From Macrococcoides goetzii (GTDB taxonomy: Bacteria > Bacillota > Bacilli > Staphylococcales > Staphylococcaceae), in contig NZ_MJBI02000003.1 in NCBI RefSeq assembly GCF_002742385.2, positions 248,001 to 312,000 on the forward strand: a DNA stretch of 64,000 bases, written 5' to 3'. Positions within the stretch are counted from its first letter, which is position 1; every line of letters starts with the position of its first letter. The notes beneath the pieces were generated by a model that saw only the letters and a program-made list of their open reading frames with translations, made no database searches and was not told the DNA's origin. The translations under genes and the position numbers were made by a program. This document shows, piece by piece, positions 63,077 to 64,000 of this stretch.

Positions 63077-64000
63077 TTTCTATCTCTTCATATGTGATTA
63101 CATTTCGAATGAACTGTTCAAATACTCCAATCGAGACTTTATTATTAAATTCATAAATGTCTTTATCTTGGTCATACCAATCTTCTATTAAACGATGATC
63201 GAACACATTATTTAGACTCTCTTGCTTTTTATTAATATAAATACTATCTACATCATTTAGAATCGCTTTTATCTTTTGATAGCCATCAAAGAAGTATTCT
63301 TGAAGTAACGGAATAATTTTATTTTCAAATCTATATTGTAAATCTTCTAATGACTCAATATTTAAGAATAAGGCATGTCCAAGCATATGGTCTCTATCAT
63401 ATAAATACTGGATGCGTTGATTCATAGCATCCATAATCCCAGCAATATCAATATCACCGATAGCACCATCTTCACCAACATTCTTTCTTACTATTTCAGA
63501 ATCCGGCATCATTTCAACAAAATCAAATCTTCTACGAATCGCTGTATCTATCGTAGCTAATGATCTGTCTGCTGTATTCATTGTCGCTAGAATATATACG
63601 TTGTCAGGCACGCCAAACTTTTCACCTGAATAAGGCAATGTCACTTGCATACCTTTCCATTCGCCATCAATGTAACTAATACGCTTATTCACTTCAATTA
63701 ACGTTATAAGTTCACCAAGTATCTTACTAATGTTCCCGCGATTAAATTCATCAATAACAAACAAGAAATTATTACTGTTCCCCTGCTCTTTATCACGCAT
63801 CGCAGCTTTACAGAATTTTAAGAAGACGCCTTCTCTAACTACATAATTAATGACGTCATTCTCTACCTCTGCACGTATACCTTCAATAAAATCTTCATAG
63901 CCAAATGACTGATGGAAAGTAATAAATTCATAAAATTGAGTCGAAGCATTGTTATCTATTTTTGGATCTTTAATTTCTTCTGCTTCAGCTTTCCCTACTT
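63069..64000 (-). CDS. mcrB: McrB-like AAA+ GTPase subunit, 5' part outside the window
   Basis: The frame stays open from 63069 to the right edge, so the gene begins beyond base 64000. Inside are FHQSFGYEDFIEGIRAE (McrB/AAA core), FLFVIDEFNRGNISKILGEL (Walker B with the DEFNRG motif typical of McrB), VYILATMNTADRSLATIDTA and IRRRFDFVEMMP (arginine finger). Walker A and the DNA-binding N-terminus are outside. It uses GTP to translocate DNA for McrC, restricting methylated or otherwise modified DNA. An ATG at 63800 is internal and not the start. Confidence 0.9.
   Translation of the reverse strand, partial: VGKAEAEEIKDPKIDNNASTQFYEFITFHQSFGYEDFIEGIRAEVENDVINYVVREGVFLKFCKAAMRDKEQGNSNNFLFVIDEFNRGNISKILGELITLIEVNKRISYIDGEWKGMQVTLPYSGEKFGVPDNVYILATMNTADRSLATIDTAIRRRFDFVEMMPDSEIVRKNVGEDGAIGDIDIAGIMDAMNQRIQYLYDRDHMLGHALFLNIESLEDLQYRFENKIIPLLQEYFFDGYQKIKAILNDVDSIYINKKQESLNNVFDHRLIEDWYDQDKDIYEFNNKVSIGVFEQFIRNVITYEEIENE

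Overview
The window is low-GC Firmicute DNA with strong AGGAGG-type ribosome binding sites, short intergenic terminators and a heavy load of small secreted proteins and lipoproteins. Several loci point to Staphylococcaceae: two IsaB-like secreted antigens, a mupG-murQ-murP-murR cell-wall recycling operon, a CopL-like lipoprotein behind a CsoR-type palindrome, and a malK/Gfo-Idh/isomerase sugar cluster of the kind found in staphylococci. Repeated DUF805 genes and an arabinose operon make Macrococcus my best guess. The genus is an inference, not something read directly. No rRNA, tRNA, CRISPR array or complete insertion sequence was seen.

Layout. 1-4.6 kb: beta-glucoside uptake and hydrolysis (HAD phosphatase end, bglA, bglP) with a divergent GntR regulator and a 24-bp palindromic operator. 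4.6-11.4 kb: accessory membrane and surface genes, including three tandem one-helix paralogues, three DUF805 proteins, an IsaB-like protein, 4-helix membrane proteins, a GNAT, two decayed genes and a pair of related hairpins. 11.5-18.1 kb: a RecQ helicase with a phosphoribosyltransferase-like tail, an NlpC/P60 hydrolase, two PfkB-type kinases and a chimeric DUF805/secreted-protein gene. 18.3-28.9 kb: lipoproteins, a CopL-like protein, and a four-gene operon (beta-strand-rich protein, 34-aa ORF, DUF262-HNH protein, second DUF262 protein) that looks like an uncharacterised defence system.

29-39.7 kb: an ABC sugar importer operon with LacI regulator, alpha-glucosidase, two Gfo/Idh/MocA oxidoreductases, a TIM-barrel isomerase and a ThuA protein; MalR-like and cre-like operators sit upstream. 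39.8-44 kb: the MurNAc-peptide recycling operon behind a perfect cre site. 44.2-47.4 kb: MHS transporter plus ornithine-cyclodeaminase-family enzyme, facing a WYL regulator. 47.5-53 kb: an array of secreted paralogues with a recurrent 13-bp palindrome GACAA-WWW-TTGTC in their upstream regions, paralogous coiled-coil proteins and a candidate small RNA. 53-60.6 kb: arabinose operon araBDA-araE-galM with divergently controlled araR. 60.8-64 kb: the 3' end of an McrBC restriction operon with an ADP-ribosylglycohydrolase as third gene, running off the right edge.

The sugar operons share one logic: a local regulator next to its genes, palindromic operators in the promoter, CcpA cre sites, and intercistronic hairpins that probably lower downstream expression. 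Two restriction or defence-type loci (22-27 kb and 61-64 kb) mark the accessory parts of the window.
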